Part shown: positions 22,903 to 32,114 of the stretch, piece by piece
How positions within the stretch are numbered: position 1 is the stretch's first letter
How the letters are laid out: the number at the start of each line of letters is the position of its first letter
Source of the DNA: Rhizobium sp. CC-YZS058
Lineage (GTDB): Bacteria > Pseudomonadota > Alphaproteobacteria > Rhizobiales > Rhizobiaceae
Assembly: GCF_034720595.1 (NCBI RefSeq)
Contig: NZ_JAYESJ010000003.1
Coordinates: 310,001-374,000 of the forward strand
Length of the DNA stretch: 64,000 nt
Direction of reading: 5' to 3'
Program-made: the position numbers and the translations under genes
Notes under the pieces: model-generated
Database searches by the model: none
Told to the model about the DNA's origin: nothing
What the model saw: only the letters and a program-made list of their open reading frames with translations

Positions 22903-23243
22903 GCGAAAAGCCTCTGCAGGCGCGGGCGAAGCCGGAGGAAGACCCGGTAGCCGGCCTCGAACAGCGGGCGGAAGACCGGCAGATCGGCGATCAGGCCCAG
23001 CGGGCGGAGAAGAGGGATGGCGCGCCACATGGCCGCGAAGGCGCGGGCGCCGGAAAGCAAGGTTCCCTTCTCCAGGGCATGGAAGCGGGCGAGGAGCTCG
23101 GCCCGATCGATCGGACAGGAAGCGTCGCCGTTCGCCACGTCCACGAACGCGATGGCGCGCCGACGATCGAGCCGCCGCATCATGGCGATCTCGCGGCGGC
23201 AGAGCGGGCAGCTTCCATCGAAAAACACCGTCACATGCGTCAT
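22899..23243 (-). CDS. DCC-family protein (DUF393), predicted thiol-disulfide oxidoreductase
   Basis: A 114-residue thioredoxin-like protein. It opens with VTVFFDGSCPLCRREIAMM, the diagnostic FDGxCxxC motif with Cys12 and Cys15; DVANGDA and a C-terminal hydrophobic helix region (YRVFLRLRPRL) complete the family pattern. No signal peptide, so it acts in the cytoplasm or at the membrane face. Its stop overlaps the start of the UbiB-like kinase (ATGA), so the two are translated together. The family function is predicted, not established in detail. Confidence 0.88.
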   Translation of the reverse strand: MTHVTVFFDGSCPLCRREIAMMRRLDRRRAIAFVDVANGDASCPIDRAELLARFHALEKGTLLSGARAFAAMWRAIPLLRPLGLIADLPVFRPLFEAGYRVFLRLRPRLQRLFA

Positions 23244-23447
23244 GTTCGCCAGTCTCTTTGCAGGTCACGCCATCCAGCCAGGCAGAGTGCCCTCGGCACC
23301 GCGATCATGAAGGGTACGGCGGCACCGACGTTCTGGATCAGCGGGCCAGCGCCGGGCCGACTGTAGCGCCGCCTGCGCGGCTTCGACCTGCCACCCATCT
23401 TGCAAAGTCGCGAGCCCGCATCATGTTCCGGACAAGAGGAGGAGAGC

Positions 23448-23954
23448 ATGGCCCAGCTTCCGCATCCCGTTCCCGATCCCTGCCAGCCTGGGCAGGAAAG
23501 CGTCTGGTCGTTTCCACGACCAAGCATCGCTCAGCCGGTGCGCAATCATCTCAAGATCATCTTCGACGGACGTGTGCTGGCCGAAACGTCGGCCGGAATC
23601 AGGACAATCGAAACCAGCCACCCGCCGACCTATTATTTCCCGCCGACGGACGTCGACCTGACCTGCCTGCGGGAGAGCAGCAGCACCTCCTTCTGCGAAT
23701 GGAAGGGGCAGGCGCGCTATTTCGATGTCGTCTCGCACGGCAAGACGAGCCGGAATGCCGCCTGGTCCTATCCCCGGCCGACACCCGATTTCGAGGCGAT
23801 CCGCGACTATATCGCCTTCTACCCGCAGCACATGGACCAATGTCTTGTGGATGGGGAGATCGTTATTCCACAGGCCGGACAGTTCTATGGCGGCTGGATC
23901 ACCTCTACGCTCGCCGGCCCCTTCAAGGGGACGCCCGGAACCGAACGGTGGTAG
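23448..23954 (+). CDS. DUF427 family protein
   Basis: A 168-residue cytoplasmic protein. The DUF427 fold is seen in VRNHLKIIFDGRVLAETSAG and SHPPTYYFPPTDVDLTCLRE, followed by SFCEWKGQARYFDVV and the closing AAWSYPRPTPDFEAIRDYIA segment; those are the usual conserved blocks, in the right order. The biochemical role of the family is not established. ATG 23448 follows GAGGAGGAGAGC, a near-perfect ribosome site, which decides the start over the ATG at 23400. It stands alone, divergent from the DCC/UbiB pair. Confidence 0.85.
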   Translation: MAQLPHPVPDPCQPGQESVWSFPRPSIAQPVRNHLKIIFDGRVLAETSAGIRTIETSHPPTYYFPPTDVDLTCLRESSSTSFCEWKGQARYFDVVSHGKTSRNAAWSYPRPTPDFEAIRDYIAFYPQHMDQCLVDGEIVIPQAGQFYGGWITSTLAGPFKGTPGTERW

Positions 23955-24029
23955 GCGGCCAGGCAGGGGGCTGACGGCCGGACCTTGCAAGGCGAGGCTG
24001 TGCCTCACACCGACATGGGGAACGCCTCT

Positions 24030-24848
24030 TCAGGTCCGGGCGATCATCCCCTGCAGAGCCCGGCTGAGCGCATTGCCCGGAATGCCGAGCTTCAGCACGC
24101 TGCTCATATGGTTTTCGCCCGCGATGGTCTGTGCCTGCACGGCCAGCCCCTGGGTGCGAAGGTGATCGGCGAAGCGGTTCGCCTGATCATGAAAAGGCGC
24201 CGTCTCGTCGCCGCCGACAAGAATGGTGGTGCGGCAGGTCGGATCATGGTCCTGCGTCAAGGGCGTGAAACGCGCGACCTCCTCATCCGTCAGGCCGATT
24301 TCCTCTTGCAGAAAGGAATGCTGCAGCGGTTTGAGATCATAGAGACCGCCGAGGAGGAGCGCGTTCCGGAAAGCCGGTCGCTCCTGCTCCGCATGGAGGA
24401 GGAAGGTCGCGAGATGCGCCCCGGCGGAATGGCCGCTGACGCTCAGGCGCGCCGGGTCGCCGCCGAAATCGGCGATGTGCGCGCGGATCCAGTCCGCCGC
24501 GTTTCGCGTCTGGCTGACGAGCGTGGCAAGCCTTTCGCCGGGCATCAAGGCGTAATCGAGAATCACGGCGATGGCGCCGGCCGCAGTGATGCTCTCGGCC
24601 ATCATCGCGTAGTCTCGCTTCGAGAACATCCGCCAATAGCCGCCGTGGATGAAGAGGTGGACCGGCAGTCCTTGTCTCGGCCCGGGCGGAAAGAACAGGT
24701 CGACCGTCTCGGCCTCACCGGGTCCATAGGCAAGGTCTGCGACCATCGGCACCGCTTGCCGCGCCGCCGCGCTTCGCCGGCGTATCTCGTCGACGATGGC
24801 GTCGAAGTCGGCGACGTGGCTGCGGATGTGGAACGGATCAGGCTGCAC
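24030..24848 (-). CDS. alpha/beta hydrolase (esterase/arylformamidase-like)
   Basis: About 272 residues. The oxyanion-hole motif HGGYWRMF and nucleophile elbow VSGHSAGAHLA (GxSxG) are followed by a late Asp (LVGGDETAPF) and His (GENHMSS), the full catalytic triad. This pattern fits carboxylesterases and kynurenine-formamidase-like enzymes. GTG 24848 is used as start because the frame upstream of it runs through the aldehyde dehydrogenase; no better ATG precedes the conserved part. Eight bases after the dehydrogenase stop, so third gene of the operon begun by the alcohol dehydrogenase. Perhaps it cleaves an ester or formamide to release the alcohol substrate; this is inference. Confidence 0.83.
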   Translation of the reverse strand: MQPDPFHIRSHVADFDAIVDEIRRRSAAARQAVPMVADLAYGPGEAETVDLFFPPGPRQGLPVHLFIHGGYWRMFSKRDYAMMAESITAAGAIAVILDYALMPGERLATLVSQTRNAADWIRAHIADFGGDPARLSVSGHSAGAHLATFLLHAEQERPAFRNALLLGGLYDLKPLQHSFLQEEIGLTDEEVARFTPLTQDHDPTCRTTILVGGDETAPFHDQANRFADHLRTQGLAVQAQTIAGENHMSSVLKLGIPGNALSRALQGMIART

Positions 24849-24856
24849 GGCCGGGC

Positions 24857-26344
24857 TCAGAAGCTGGTCGCGATATATTTGGCTTCCATGAACTCGGCGA
24901 TGCCATGGTGCTGGCCCCCCTCGCGGCCGAGGCCGCTCTGCTTGACGCCACCGAAGGGGGCGGCCGGATCGGACACGAGGCCGCGATTGAGCCCGATCAT
25001 GCCGGCATCGACGCGGGAGGAAACCCGCAGGCCCCGCCCGACATCGCGGGTGTAGATATAGGCGGCCAGCCCGTATTCCGTGTCGTTGGCGAGATCGATC
25101 ACCTCGGACTCGTCGGTGAAGCGATAGAGCGGCGCGACCGGACCGAAGATCTCCTCGCGCGCCATCAGCGACTCCCGGTCGACATCGACAAGCACCGTCG
25201 GCGGATAGAAGAAACCGGCTCCATCCGAAGGCGCGCCGCCGCACAGCGCCCTTGCGCCCCTCTGCCTGGCATCCTCCACCAGCCGATCGATCTTCTCCAC
25301 CGCCTTGCGTGTGATCATCGGTCCACACTCCGTCTGCTCGGAGGCGCCGGCGCCGATTGAGAGCGCCTGCATCCGGCGGGTCAGGGCAGCGGCGAAGGCG
25401 TCATAGATGCCGTCCTGGACGAAAATGCGGTTTGCGGCCGTGCAGGCCTCGCCGGCATTGCGCATCTTGGCGATCATCGCTCCATCGAGTGCGGCCTCCA
25501 GGTCCGCATCGTCGAACACGATGAAGGGCGCGTTGCCGCCAAGTTCCATCGAACAGGAAATGACATGCTTCGACGCTTCGGCCAAGAGCGCGCGGCCGAC
25601 GCCGGTGGAGCCGGTGAAGGAGAGTTTGCGCACGCGCGGATCGGCCAGGATGGCGGCGGTCATGCTGCCCGGATCGCTCGTCGTCAGCACGTTGACGACG
25701 CCGGCCGGCACGCCCGCCTCTTCATAAAGCGCGGCCAGCGCATAGGCGGTCAGCGGCGTTTCGCTTGCCGGCTTCAGGATGACCGTGCAACCGGCGGCAA
25801 GGGCCGGCGCGATCTTGCGGGTCGCCATGGCGGCCGGGAAGTTCCAGGGCGTGATCAGCAGGCAGATGCCGATCGGCTGGTAATCGACGATGATCCTGTT
25901 CGTGCCGGCCGGGGCAAGCGCGAACTCGCCGCTGATGCGCACCGCCTCTTCCGCGTTCCAGCGGAAGAACTCGGCGGCATAGGCGACCTCGCCGCGCGCG
26001 TCCTTGAGCGCCTTGCCGTTTTCCATCGAGATCAGCTGCGCCAGCATCTCGGCCCGCTCGACCATCAGTTCGAAGCAGCGACGCAGGATTTCCGATCGCT
26101 TGCGGGGCGGGGTGTCGCGCCAGAGAGGCGCTGCCAAGGCAGCGGCCTCCACGGCTTTGGCCACCTCGTCCGGGCCCGCATCCGCTACGTGAGCGAGCAC
26201 GGCTTCCGTCGAGGGATCGACGACGGCGATCGCGCGGCCCGTGCTGGACGGGGTCCATTGCCCGCCGATGAAGAGACCGCGCGACGCAGCGGCAAGGTCG
26301 GGCAAGGCGTGGTCGGCCTGGAGACGGGCATGGGCGAGGGTCAT
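24857..26344 (-). CDS. NAD(P)-dependent aldehyde dehydrogenase, succinate-semialdehyde type
   Basis: A 495-residue [24 protein letters not shown] and FTGSTGVGR bind the cofactor, MELGGNAP carries the general base Glu, and [11 protein letters not shown] carries the catalytic Cys. Overall it is closest to GabD-like succinate-semialdehyde dehydrogenases, but the class has broad substrates. ATG 26344 is chosen (AGGA upstream) over TTG 26350. It lies between the iron-type alcohol dehydrogenase and the hydrolase, suggesting alcohol to aldehyde to acid oxidation in one pathway, probably of the compound taken up by the divergent ABC transporter. Confidence 0.92.
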   Translation of the reverse strand: MTLAHARLQADHALPDLAAASRGLFIGGQWTPSSTGRAIAVVDPSTEAVLAHVADAGPDEVAKAVEAAALAAPLWRDTPPRKRSEILRRCFELMVERAEMLAQLISMENGKALKDARGEVAYAAEFFRWNAEEAVRISGEFALAPAGTNRIIVDYQPIGICLLITPWNFPAAMATRKIAPALAAGCTVILKPASETPLTAYALAALYEEAGVPAGVVNVLTTSDPGSMTAAILADPRVRKLSFTGSTGVGRALLAEASKHVISCSMELGGNAPFIVFDDADLEAALDGAMIAKMRNAGEACTAANRIFVQDGIYDAFAAALTRRMQALSIGAGASEQTECGPMITRKAVEKIDRLVEDARQRGARALCGGAPSDGAGFFYPPTVLVDVDRESLMAREEIFGPVAPLYRFTDESEVIDLANDTEYGLAAYIYTRDVGRGLRVSSRVDAGMIGLNRGLVSDPAAPFGGVKQSGLGREGGQHHGIAEFMEAKYIATSF

Positions 26345-26359
26345 GGTCAATCGTCCTGA

Positions 26360-27586
26360 TTAGAGTGCGCTGGCGGCGATGTCGCCGTTGTAGGCGGCCG
26401 TCACCAACCGCTTCATGGCGTCGAGATCGAAGGCGCGCGGGTTGTTCTTGATGAGGCGGTCGATGCCGATGGCCTGTTCGGCGGTCCACTCCAGTTGATC
26501 GGCGGCAAGGCCGAGCGACTGGAGCGTGGTGGTGATGCCGATCGCCGCGAAGATGCGCTGAACTTCCTCGATCGCGGCCTGCGCCATGTCGAGGGTGGAG
26601 CGGCCGGCGGACGGAAGACCGAGAGCGATCGCGACTTCGGCCAGCTCCGGCGCGGCCGCACGTCTGTTGTAGCTCATGACATAGGGGAGAAGGGTGGCAA
26701 CGCCCTGGCCATGCGCCGTATGCGTCAACGCGCCGGCCGGATACTGGATCGCATGCGCCGCCGCCGTGCCCGCCGTGCCGAAGGCACAGCCGGCGGCGAG
26801 CGCGCCCATCATGACATCGGCCCGCGCCTCCTCGTCGGTGCCGTCGGCATAGGCCTTTTCAAGGCTGCGCCCGAGGAGCTTGATGGCGAGAAGCGCGAAA
26901 TGATCGGTCAGCGCGCTCTTGCCGATGAAGACATGGTTCTGGGCAAGCAGCGGATCGGCGCTGCGCCTCGCGGCGGTGAAAGCCTCGATCGCATGGGTCA
27001 GTGCGTCAGCGCCGGCGACGGCGGTCAGGCCGGGCGGGCAGGTCATGGTCAGCTCGGGATCGCAGAGTGCGGCCGTGGCGATCAGATGCGGGCTGGAAAT
27101 GCCGACCTTCAGCGTCCGGTCAGGATCGGTAATGACCGCCACTGGCGTCACCTCGGACCCTGTTCCGGCCGTCGTCGGAACGGCGATGACCGGCAGCACA
27201 GGCCCCGGCACCTTGAACTCACCATAGTAATCCTGCAGCCGGCCGCCGTGGCTGAGAAGCAGGGCGGCGCATTTCGCCATGTCCAGGCAGCTTCCGCCGC
27301 CAAGCCCGATCACCATTTCCGGCCCGAAGGCCCGCGCGTCTTCCAAGCAGGCGGCAACGCTCTCGCGCGGCACGTCGGGCAGGACGCCGTCATGCACGAA
27401 GACCTCGACGGAGGCGGCGCGAAGGGCATCCATCATCTCCTGGAACACCTGGATCTCGGCGAAGCGGCGGTCGGTGCAGACCAGCGCCCTCCGGCCGAGG
27501 CGCGAGGCGACTGCCGGCAGGGCGTGGCGCTGGCCTTTCCCGAACAGGATTTCATGCGGCAGCCGGATCGCGGCGAACTGGGTCAT
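26360..27586 (-). CDS. iron-containing alcohol dehydrogenase
   Basis: A 408-residue group III dehydrogenase. NAD(P) binding: VIGLGGGSCLDMAKCAAL and VPTTAGTGSEVTPVAVI. Metal-binding residues lie in GADALTHAIEAF and in the His cluster AAHAIQYPAGALTHTAHGQG. First gene of a three-gene minus-strand operon (alcohol dehydrogenase, aldehyde dehydrogenase, hydrolase, with gaps of 8-15 bases) and divergent from a GntR regulator. The substrate could be a polyol, a sugar-derived alcohol or a hydroxy acid; family members range from butanol and lactaldehyde reductases to maleylacetate reductase, so no symbol is given. Confidence 0.92.
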   Translation of the reverse strand: MTQFAAIRLPHEILFGKGQRHALPAVASRLGRRALVCTDRRFAEIQVFQEMMDALRAASVEVFVHDGVLPDVPRESVAACLEDARAFGPEMVIGLGGGSCLDMAKCAALLLSHGGRLQDYYGEFKVPGPVLPVIAVPTTAGTGSEVTPVAVITDPDRTLKVGISSPHLIATAALCDPELTMTCPPGLTAVAGADALTHAIEAFTAARRSADPLLAQNHVFIGKSALTDHFALLAIKLLGRSLEKAYADGTDEEARADVMMGALAAGCAFGTAGTAAAHAIQYPAGALTHTAHGQGVATLLPYVMSYNRRAAAPELAEVAIALGLPSAGRSTLDMAQAAIEEVQRIFAAIGITTTLQSLGLAADQLEWTAEQAIGIDRLIKNNPRAFDLDAMKRLVTAAYNGDIAASAL

Positions 27587-27788
27587 TCTGGTGTCCTTAG
27601 AGGGAGCGAGGGCGCGAGAGGCTTGCAGCTGGCGAACCGGAAAACGGCATTCCGCCGCCTGCCGAAAAGATCCACCTGATCCAACTGTCTCATCACTGCT
27701 GCGTTACCGGATATAAAATCGTATAGGATATAGGATTGCATGTGCCGGAGCATCGTGATAGCGCTTGATCATGTCAAGGGGCAAACTC
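27587..27788. promoter_or_regulatory. divergent catabolic promoter region with GGATATA direct repeats
   Basis: The 202-base gap between the dehydrogenase operon and the GntR gene. It contains an A/T-rich island (27705-27745) with two GGATATA copies (27710-27716 and 27727-27733), starting 17 bases apart, and a further GGAT at 27734. GntR/FCD regulators commonly bind such sites and autoregulate, so this is the candidate operator; dyad symmetry is imperfect. AAGGGG at about 27779-27784 is the ribosome site of the GntR gene. Confidence 0.4.
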
Positions 27789-28481
27789 ATGCAGAACAGA
27801 ATTTCCCGGCAGTCCGAACCCGCACTCGGCTCTCCGATCCAGAGATCGACCAGCCTGGCCGGTGACGTCTATGACGCGATCTTCGCGCAGCTCATGTCGC
27901 TCAAGATCGCGCCCGGCGCTCGCATCACGGTCGACAATCTGGTCAAGGAGTTCAGCGTCTCCCATACGCCGATCCGCGAGGCGCTCGGCCGGCTCGAGGG
28001 CGAGGGGCTGGTCATCAAGACCCATCTGATCGGCTACAGCGCTGCACCGCAGATCACCCGCCGACGCTTCGACGAACTCTATGCTCTGCGCCTGCTTCTC
28101 GAGCCGAACGGCGCGGCCGGGGCCGCGAAGGTCATGACGGAGGAGAGCCTGGCGGCCCTGAAGGACGCGGCCGGGGTGATGGGGCGAGGCAGCGCGGACG
28201 ACCGGGTGCGCTATTCGACCTTCGCCCGCCAGGACGCGATTTTCCACGACATGGTCATGCAGCTCGCCGGCAATGAACTCATCCGGGAAACGCTCAATCA
28301 TCAGCACACCCATTTCCACATCTTCCGGCTGATGTTCCATTCCCGCGTCACCGAGGAGGCTCTGGACGAGCACCAAGCCCTGCTCGAGGCTTTTGCGGCG
28401 GGCGATCCGAAGGCGGCCGAGCAGGCGATGCGCGCCCATATCGAACACTCGCGGGATCGGCTTCTGCCGGCCTTCGACTGA
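27789..28481 (+). CDS. GntR-family regulator, FCD (FadR-like) subfamily
   Basis: A 230-residue regulator. The N-terminal winged helix shows AGDVYDAIFAQLMSLKIAPG, ITVDNLVKEFSVSHTPIREA and LGRLEGEGLV. The C-terminal FCD ligand domain (about 90-225) has the metal-binding pattern Asp...His...His in RQDAIFHDMVM, LNHQHTHFHIFR and DEHQALLEAF. ATG 27789 is chosen because AAGGGG lies before it; upstream TTG and ATG codons lack one. Nine bases before the transporter ATPase, so cotranscribed, and divergent from the dehydrogenase operon. Probably a repressor of both arms, induced by the transported compound or an early metabolite. Confidence 0.9.
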   Translation: MQNRISRQSEPALGSPIQRSTSLAGDVYDAIFAQLMSLKIAPGARITVDNLVKEFSVSHTPIREALGRLEGEGLVIKTHLIGYSAAPQITRRRFDELYALRLLLEPNGAAGAAKVMTEESLAALKDAAGVMGRGSADDRVRYSTFARQDAIFHDMVMQLAGNELIRETLNHQHTHFHIFRLMFHSRVTEEALDEHQALLEAFAAGDPKAAEQAMRAHIEHSRDRLLPAFD

Positions 28482-28490
28482 GGGCGGCCG

Positions 28491-30065
28491 ATGTCCACTC
28501 TGTCGATTGTCGCCCGCGAGCCGGCCGTGCAGGCTCCGATCACGAGGCCGCAGCCTGCGCTGCCGGTGTTGCGCGCCGAGGGCCTGAGCAAGGCCTATGA
28601 CACCGTCACCGTTCTGTCCGATGTCAGTCTCGACATCTTTCCCGGCGAAGTGCATGCCGTCATCGGCGAGAACGGTGCGGGCAAGTCCACCTTCATGCGG
28701 CTTCTCGCCGGCTACGCGGCGCCCACCACCGGCACGCTCGTCATGGAAGGCCAGCCGATCGCCTTCGCCAAGCCGGAGCAGGCGCAGAAGGCGGGGATCG
28801 TCCTTGTCCATCAGGAGATTTTGCTCGCCGACGGACTGACCGTTGCAGAGAACCTGTTTCTCGGCCGTGAGCTGATGCGGGGCGCGATCGTCGACGACCG
28901 CACCATGCGCCGCCTCGCGACCGAGAAGCTCGCCGAACTCGGCTGCTTCGTCTCGCCCAACGCGCTCGTGCGCGATATCCCGCTCGCCGACCGGCAACTG
29001 GTGCAGATTGCCCGGGCGCTGCTCGACGACTACCGGCTGGTGATCTTCGATGAGCCGACGGCGGTGCTGACGGGCGGGGAGGTCGAACGGCTCCTCTCGA
29101 TCATTGCCCAGCTCAAGGCGCGCGGTATCGCCGTGCTTTATATCAGCCACCGGCTGGACGAGGTCCAGCGTCTCGCCGACAAGGTGACGGTGCTGCGGGA
29201 CGGCACGATGATCGGCACCTATCCGGCCGAAGGCCTGTCGCAGCTGGACATGGCCAAGCTGATGGTCGGCCGCGACCTGGCGGCCATGTATCCGGAGCGG
29301 CGGGCGAAGAGTCTCGGCGAAACCCTGCTCGAAGTCCGGCAGTTCACCGTTCCCGGCTACGCGAAGGACATTTCGTTTTCGGCGCGGATGGGCGAGATTC
29401 TCGGCTTCGCCGGAATGATCGGCGCTGGGCGGACCGAGCTCTTCGAAGGCATCACCGGTTTGCGCGCGGCGTCGGGCCGCGTTCTGCTGCGCGGCCAGCC
29501 GCTCGAAATCCGCAGCCCGCGTGCCGCGATGGATGCCGGCATCGGCTACCTGACCGAGGACCGCAAGGGCAAGGGCCTGCTGCTGCACGACCGGCTGGCG
29601 CCCAATCTGACGCTCTCCGCCATCAACCGCTTCCACCCCGGCCTCATGCTGCGCCGACGGCGCGAGCAGGCGGCCTTGGGCGAGGCGGTCGGCACCTACG
29701 ACATCCGGCTGAAGAGCCTCGGGGTTGATGCGGGACACCTCTCCGGCGGCAACCAGCAGAAGCTGCTGCTCGCCAAGGTCATGCTGACCAACCCCTCCGT
29801 CGTCATCATCGACGAACCGACACGCGGTATCGATATCGCCAACAAGGCGCAGATCTACGCCTTTATCCAGACGCTGGTCGAGGAGGGGCGGACCTGCATC
29901 GTCATCTCGTCCGAAATGCAGGAGCTGATCGGCATCTGCGACCGGATCCTCGTGATGCGGGAGGGGCGCATCGCCGGGGAGGTTTCGGGCGAGCGGACGA
30001 CGGAACACGAGATTGCGCTGCTGGCCACGACCGATGGCACGACGGCCGAGGGAGGAACACCATGA
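28491..30065 (+). CDS. sugar ABC transporter ATPase, RbsA/MglA type (two NBDs)
   Basis: A 524-residue fused tandem ATPase energising import of a monosaccharide-like solute. The first domain (about 25-270) has Walker A GENGAGKST and Walker B LVIFDEPTAVL. The second (about 275-515) has the degenerate Walker A typical of this class (GMIGAGRTE), the signature LSGGNQQK and Walker B VVIIDEPTRGID. Full length for the family. Its stop overlaps the permease start (ATGA). The N-terminal 25 residues before the first domain are slightly long but conserved in frame. Confidence 0.93.
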   Translation: MSTLSIVAREPAVQAPITRPQPALPVLRAEGLSKAYDTVTVLSDVSLDIFPGEVHAVIGENGAGKSTFMRLLAGYAAPTTGTLVMEGQPIAFAKPEQAQKAGIVLVHQEILLADGLTVAENLFLGRELMRGAIVDDRTMRRLATEKLAELGCFVSPNALVRDIPLADRQLVQIARALLDDYRLVIFDEPTAVLTGGEVERLLSIIAQLKARGIAVLYISHRLDEVQRLADKVTVLRDGTMIGTYPAEGLSQLDMAKLMVGRDLAAMYPERRAKSLGETLLEVRQFTVPGYAKDISFSARMGEILGFAGMIGAGRTELFEGITGLRAASGRVLLRGQPLEIRSPRAAMDAGIGYLTEDRKGKGLLLHDRLAPNLTLSAINRFHPGLMLRRRREQAALGEAVGTYDIRLKSLGVDAGHLSGGNQQKLLLAKVMLTNPSVVIIDEPTRGIDIANKAQIYAFIQTLVEEGRTCIVISSEMQELIGICDRILVMREGRIAGEVSGERTTEHEIALLATTDGTTAEGGTP

Positions 30066-31054
30066 CTGCGATCACCGAGGTGGGCACTGCGCGCCCACCG
30101 CGCGACTGGACGATCAACTGGGCCGATATCGGACCCTTTCTGGCGCTCGCCGCCCTGCTCGTCATCGGCTTCGGCATCAATCCGGATTTCCTGTCCGGCA
30201 CGAACCTTGCCAATGTGATCACCCGCAGCGCCTTCATCGCGATCATTGCGGTCGGTGCCACCTTCGTCATCTCGTCGGGCGGACTGGATCTCTCCGTCGG
30301 CTCCATGGCGGCCTTCATCACCGGCATCACCATCCTGTTCATGAACAGCCTGGCGCCCGGCTGGGGTGCCTGGGCGATCCCGATCGGCATGGCGGTCGCG
30401 GTCGGAACGGGCCTTCTTTGCGGCCTGGCAAATGGCCTGATCGTCACCGTCGGCAAGATCGAACCGTTCATCGCCACGCTCGGCACGATGGGGATCTTCC
30501 GCGCGCTGATCACCTATATGTCGGACGGCGGCACGATCCCGATCGACCGGAGCCTGCGCGAGGCCTATCGGCCCGTCTATTTCGGCACGGTCGGCGGCAT
30601 TTCCTACCCGATCCTGATCTCGCTTGCGGTGGCTGCCGTCGCCTCTTTCGCGCTCTACAAGATGAAATACGGACGCAAATGCGCAGCCGTCGGTGCGAAT
30701 GAGGATGTTGCCCGCTACTCCGGCATTTCCGTCATCCGCACGCGCACCGCGGCCTACGCGATCCAGGGCGTCTGCGTGGCGATCGCCGCGATCTGCTACG
30801 TGCCGCGTCTCGGCGCGGCGACGCCGACGACCGGCGTTCTCTGGGAGCTTCAGGTGATCACCGCCGTCGTGATCGGCGGGACGGCCTTGCGGGGAGGCAA
30901 GGGCCATATCTGGGGAACCGTGGCCGGCGCCGTGATCCTCGAACTGATCGCCAATCTGATGGTGCTGTCGGATCTCGTCTCGGAATACCTCGTGGCGGGC
31001 GTTCAGGGCGTGATCATCATCATCGCCATGCTCATTCAGAGGTTTTCAAAGTAA
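30062..31054 (+). CDS. sugar ABC transporter permease, RbsC type
   Basis: A 330-residue inner-membrane protein with about ten spans. The conserved ISSGGLDLSVGS, the loop GLANGLIVTVGKIEPFIATL, TLGTMGIFRALI, then VGANEDVARYSGI and the VIGGTALRGGKG loop, which contacts the ATPase, are all standard for the BPD_transp_2 family. The start overlaps the ATPase stop by four bases. Forms the channel for the solute captured by the binding protein at 31107. Confidence 0.93.
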   Translation: MTAITEVGTARPPRDWTINWADIGPFLALAALLVIGFGINPDFLSGTNLANVITRSAFIAIIAVGATFVISSGGLDLSVGSMAAFITGITILFMNSLAPGWGAWAIPIGMAVAVGTGLLCGLANGLIVTVGKIEPFIATLGTMGIFRALITYMSDGGTIPIDRSLREAYRPVYFGTVGGISYPILISLAVAAVASFALYKMKYGRKCAAVGANEDVARYSGISVIRTRTAAYAIQGVCVAIAAICYVPRLGAATPTTGVLWELQVITAVVIGGTALRGGKGHIWGTVAGAVILELIANLMVLSDLVSEYLVAGVQGVIIIIAMLIQRFSK

Positions 31055-31106
31055 CCCGCCATCGGACCGGCGGAGGAGTTTTAAAGGTCCATTTTGGGAG
31101 GAACGC

Positions 31107-32057
31107 ATGCTGACGAAAAAAAGACTGGCGGCCCTGGCCGTCACATCACTGATCATGGCCGGCCAGGCGCTGGCCGCGGAGAAGAAGGTGGTCGCAGTGT
31201 CGATCCCCGCGGCCGACCATGGCTGGACGGCGGGCATCGTCTATCACGCCCAGGCGGCGGCCAAGGAGGTCAACGCGGCCTTTCCGGATGTCGAGGTGGT
31301 GGTGAAGACCTCGCCGTCGGCGACGGCACAGGTCAGCGCGCTCGAGGATCTCTCCGCCGGCCGCAAGCTCGATGCGCTTGTGATCCTGCCCTACACTTCC
31401 GAAGAACTGACGACCCCGGTCCAGGCCGTCAAGGACGCCGGAGCCTTTATCACGGTGGTCGACCGCGGGCTCAACGATCCGTCCATCCAGGATCTCTATC
31501 TCGCCGGCGACAACATCGCCGTCGGCCGCAACACCGCGAAATACATGATCGACAAGCTGGGCGGGAAGGGCAACCTCGTCGTCCTGCGCGGCATCCCGAC
31601 GGTCATCGACGATGAACGGATCAAGGGCTTCCAGGACGCGATCCAGGGCACCGATCTCAAGGTTCTCGACATCCAGTACGCCAACTGGAACAGCGACGAA
31701 GCCTTCAAGCTGATGCAGGATTACCTGGCGAAATATCCGCAGATCGACGCCGTCTGGGCCAACGACGACGACATGCTGCTCGGCGTTCTCGAAGCGGTGA
31801 AGGAATCCGGCCGCAAGGACATCAAGCTGGCGCTCGGCGGCAACGGCATGAAGGACATCGTCAAGAAGGTCATCGACGGCGATCCCATGACGCCGGTCGA
31901 AACGCCCTATCCGCCGGCCATGATCAAGACCGCAATCTACATGACCGTCGCCAATCTGGTCGGCCAGGCGCCGGTTCGCGGCACGGTCAAGCTCGATGCG
32001 CCGCTGATCACGAAGGAGAACGCGCAGGAATATTACTTCCCGGATTCGCCCTTCTGA
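31107..32057 (+). CDS. periplasmic sugar-binding protein, RbsB type
   Basis: A 316-residue precursor with signal peptide (LAALAVTSLIMAGQALA). The mature protein is a type I periplasmic binding fold: VVAVSIPAADHGWTAGIVY at the N terminus, LDALVILPYTSEELTTPVQA, VDRGLNDPSIQDLYLAGDN, VWANDDDMLLGVLEAV. Acidic and aromatic pocket residues (Asp, Trp) suggest a sugar or polyol ligand. GGGAGGAACGC precedes ATG 31107. Being third in the operon with its own 52-base leader, it may be expressed at higher level. The ligand is not identifiable by reading; D-ribose itself is not supported because no ribokinase is nearby. Confidence 0.92.
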   Translation: MLTKKRLAALAVTSLIMAGQALAAEKKVVAVSIPAADHGWTAGIVYHAQAAAKEVNAAFPDVEVVVKTSPSATAQVSALEDLSAGRKLDALVILPYTSEELTTPVQAVKDAGAFITVVDRGLNDPSIQDLYLAGDNIAVGRNTAKYMIDKLGGKGNLVVLRGIPTVIDDERIKGFQDAIQGTDLKVLDIQYANWNSDEAFKLMQDYLAKYPQIDAVWANDDDMLLGVLEAVKESGRKDIKLALGGNGMKDIVKKVIDGDPMTPVETPYPPAMIKTAIYMTVANLVGQAPVRGTVKLDAPLITKENAQEYYFPDSPF

Positions 32058-32114
32058 GATTTCCAACGGGGCGGCACAGGCCGCCCCCGACCATCATGAC
32101 GCAAGGAGCAACTT

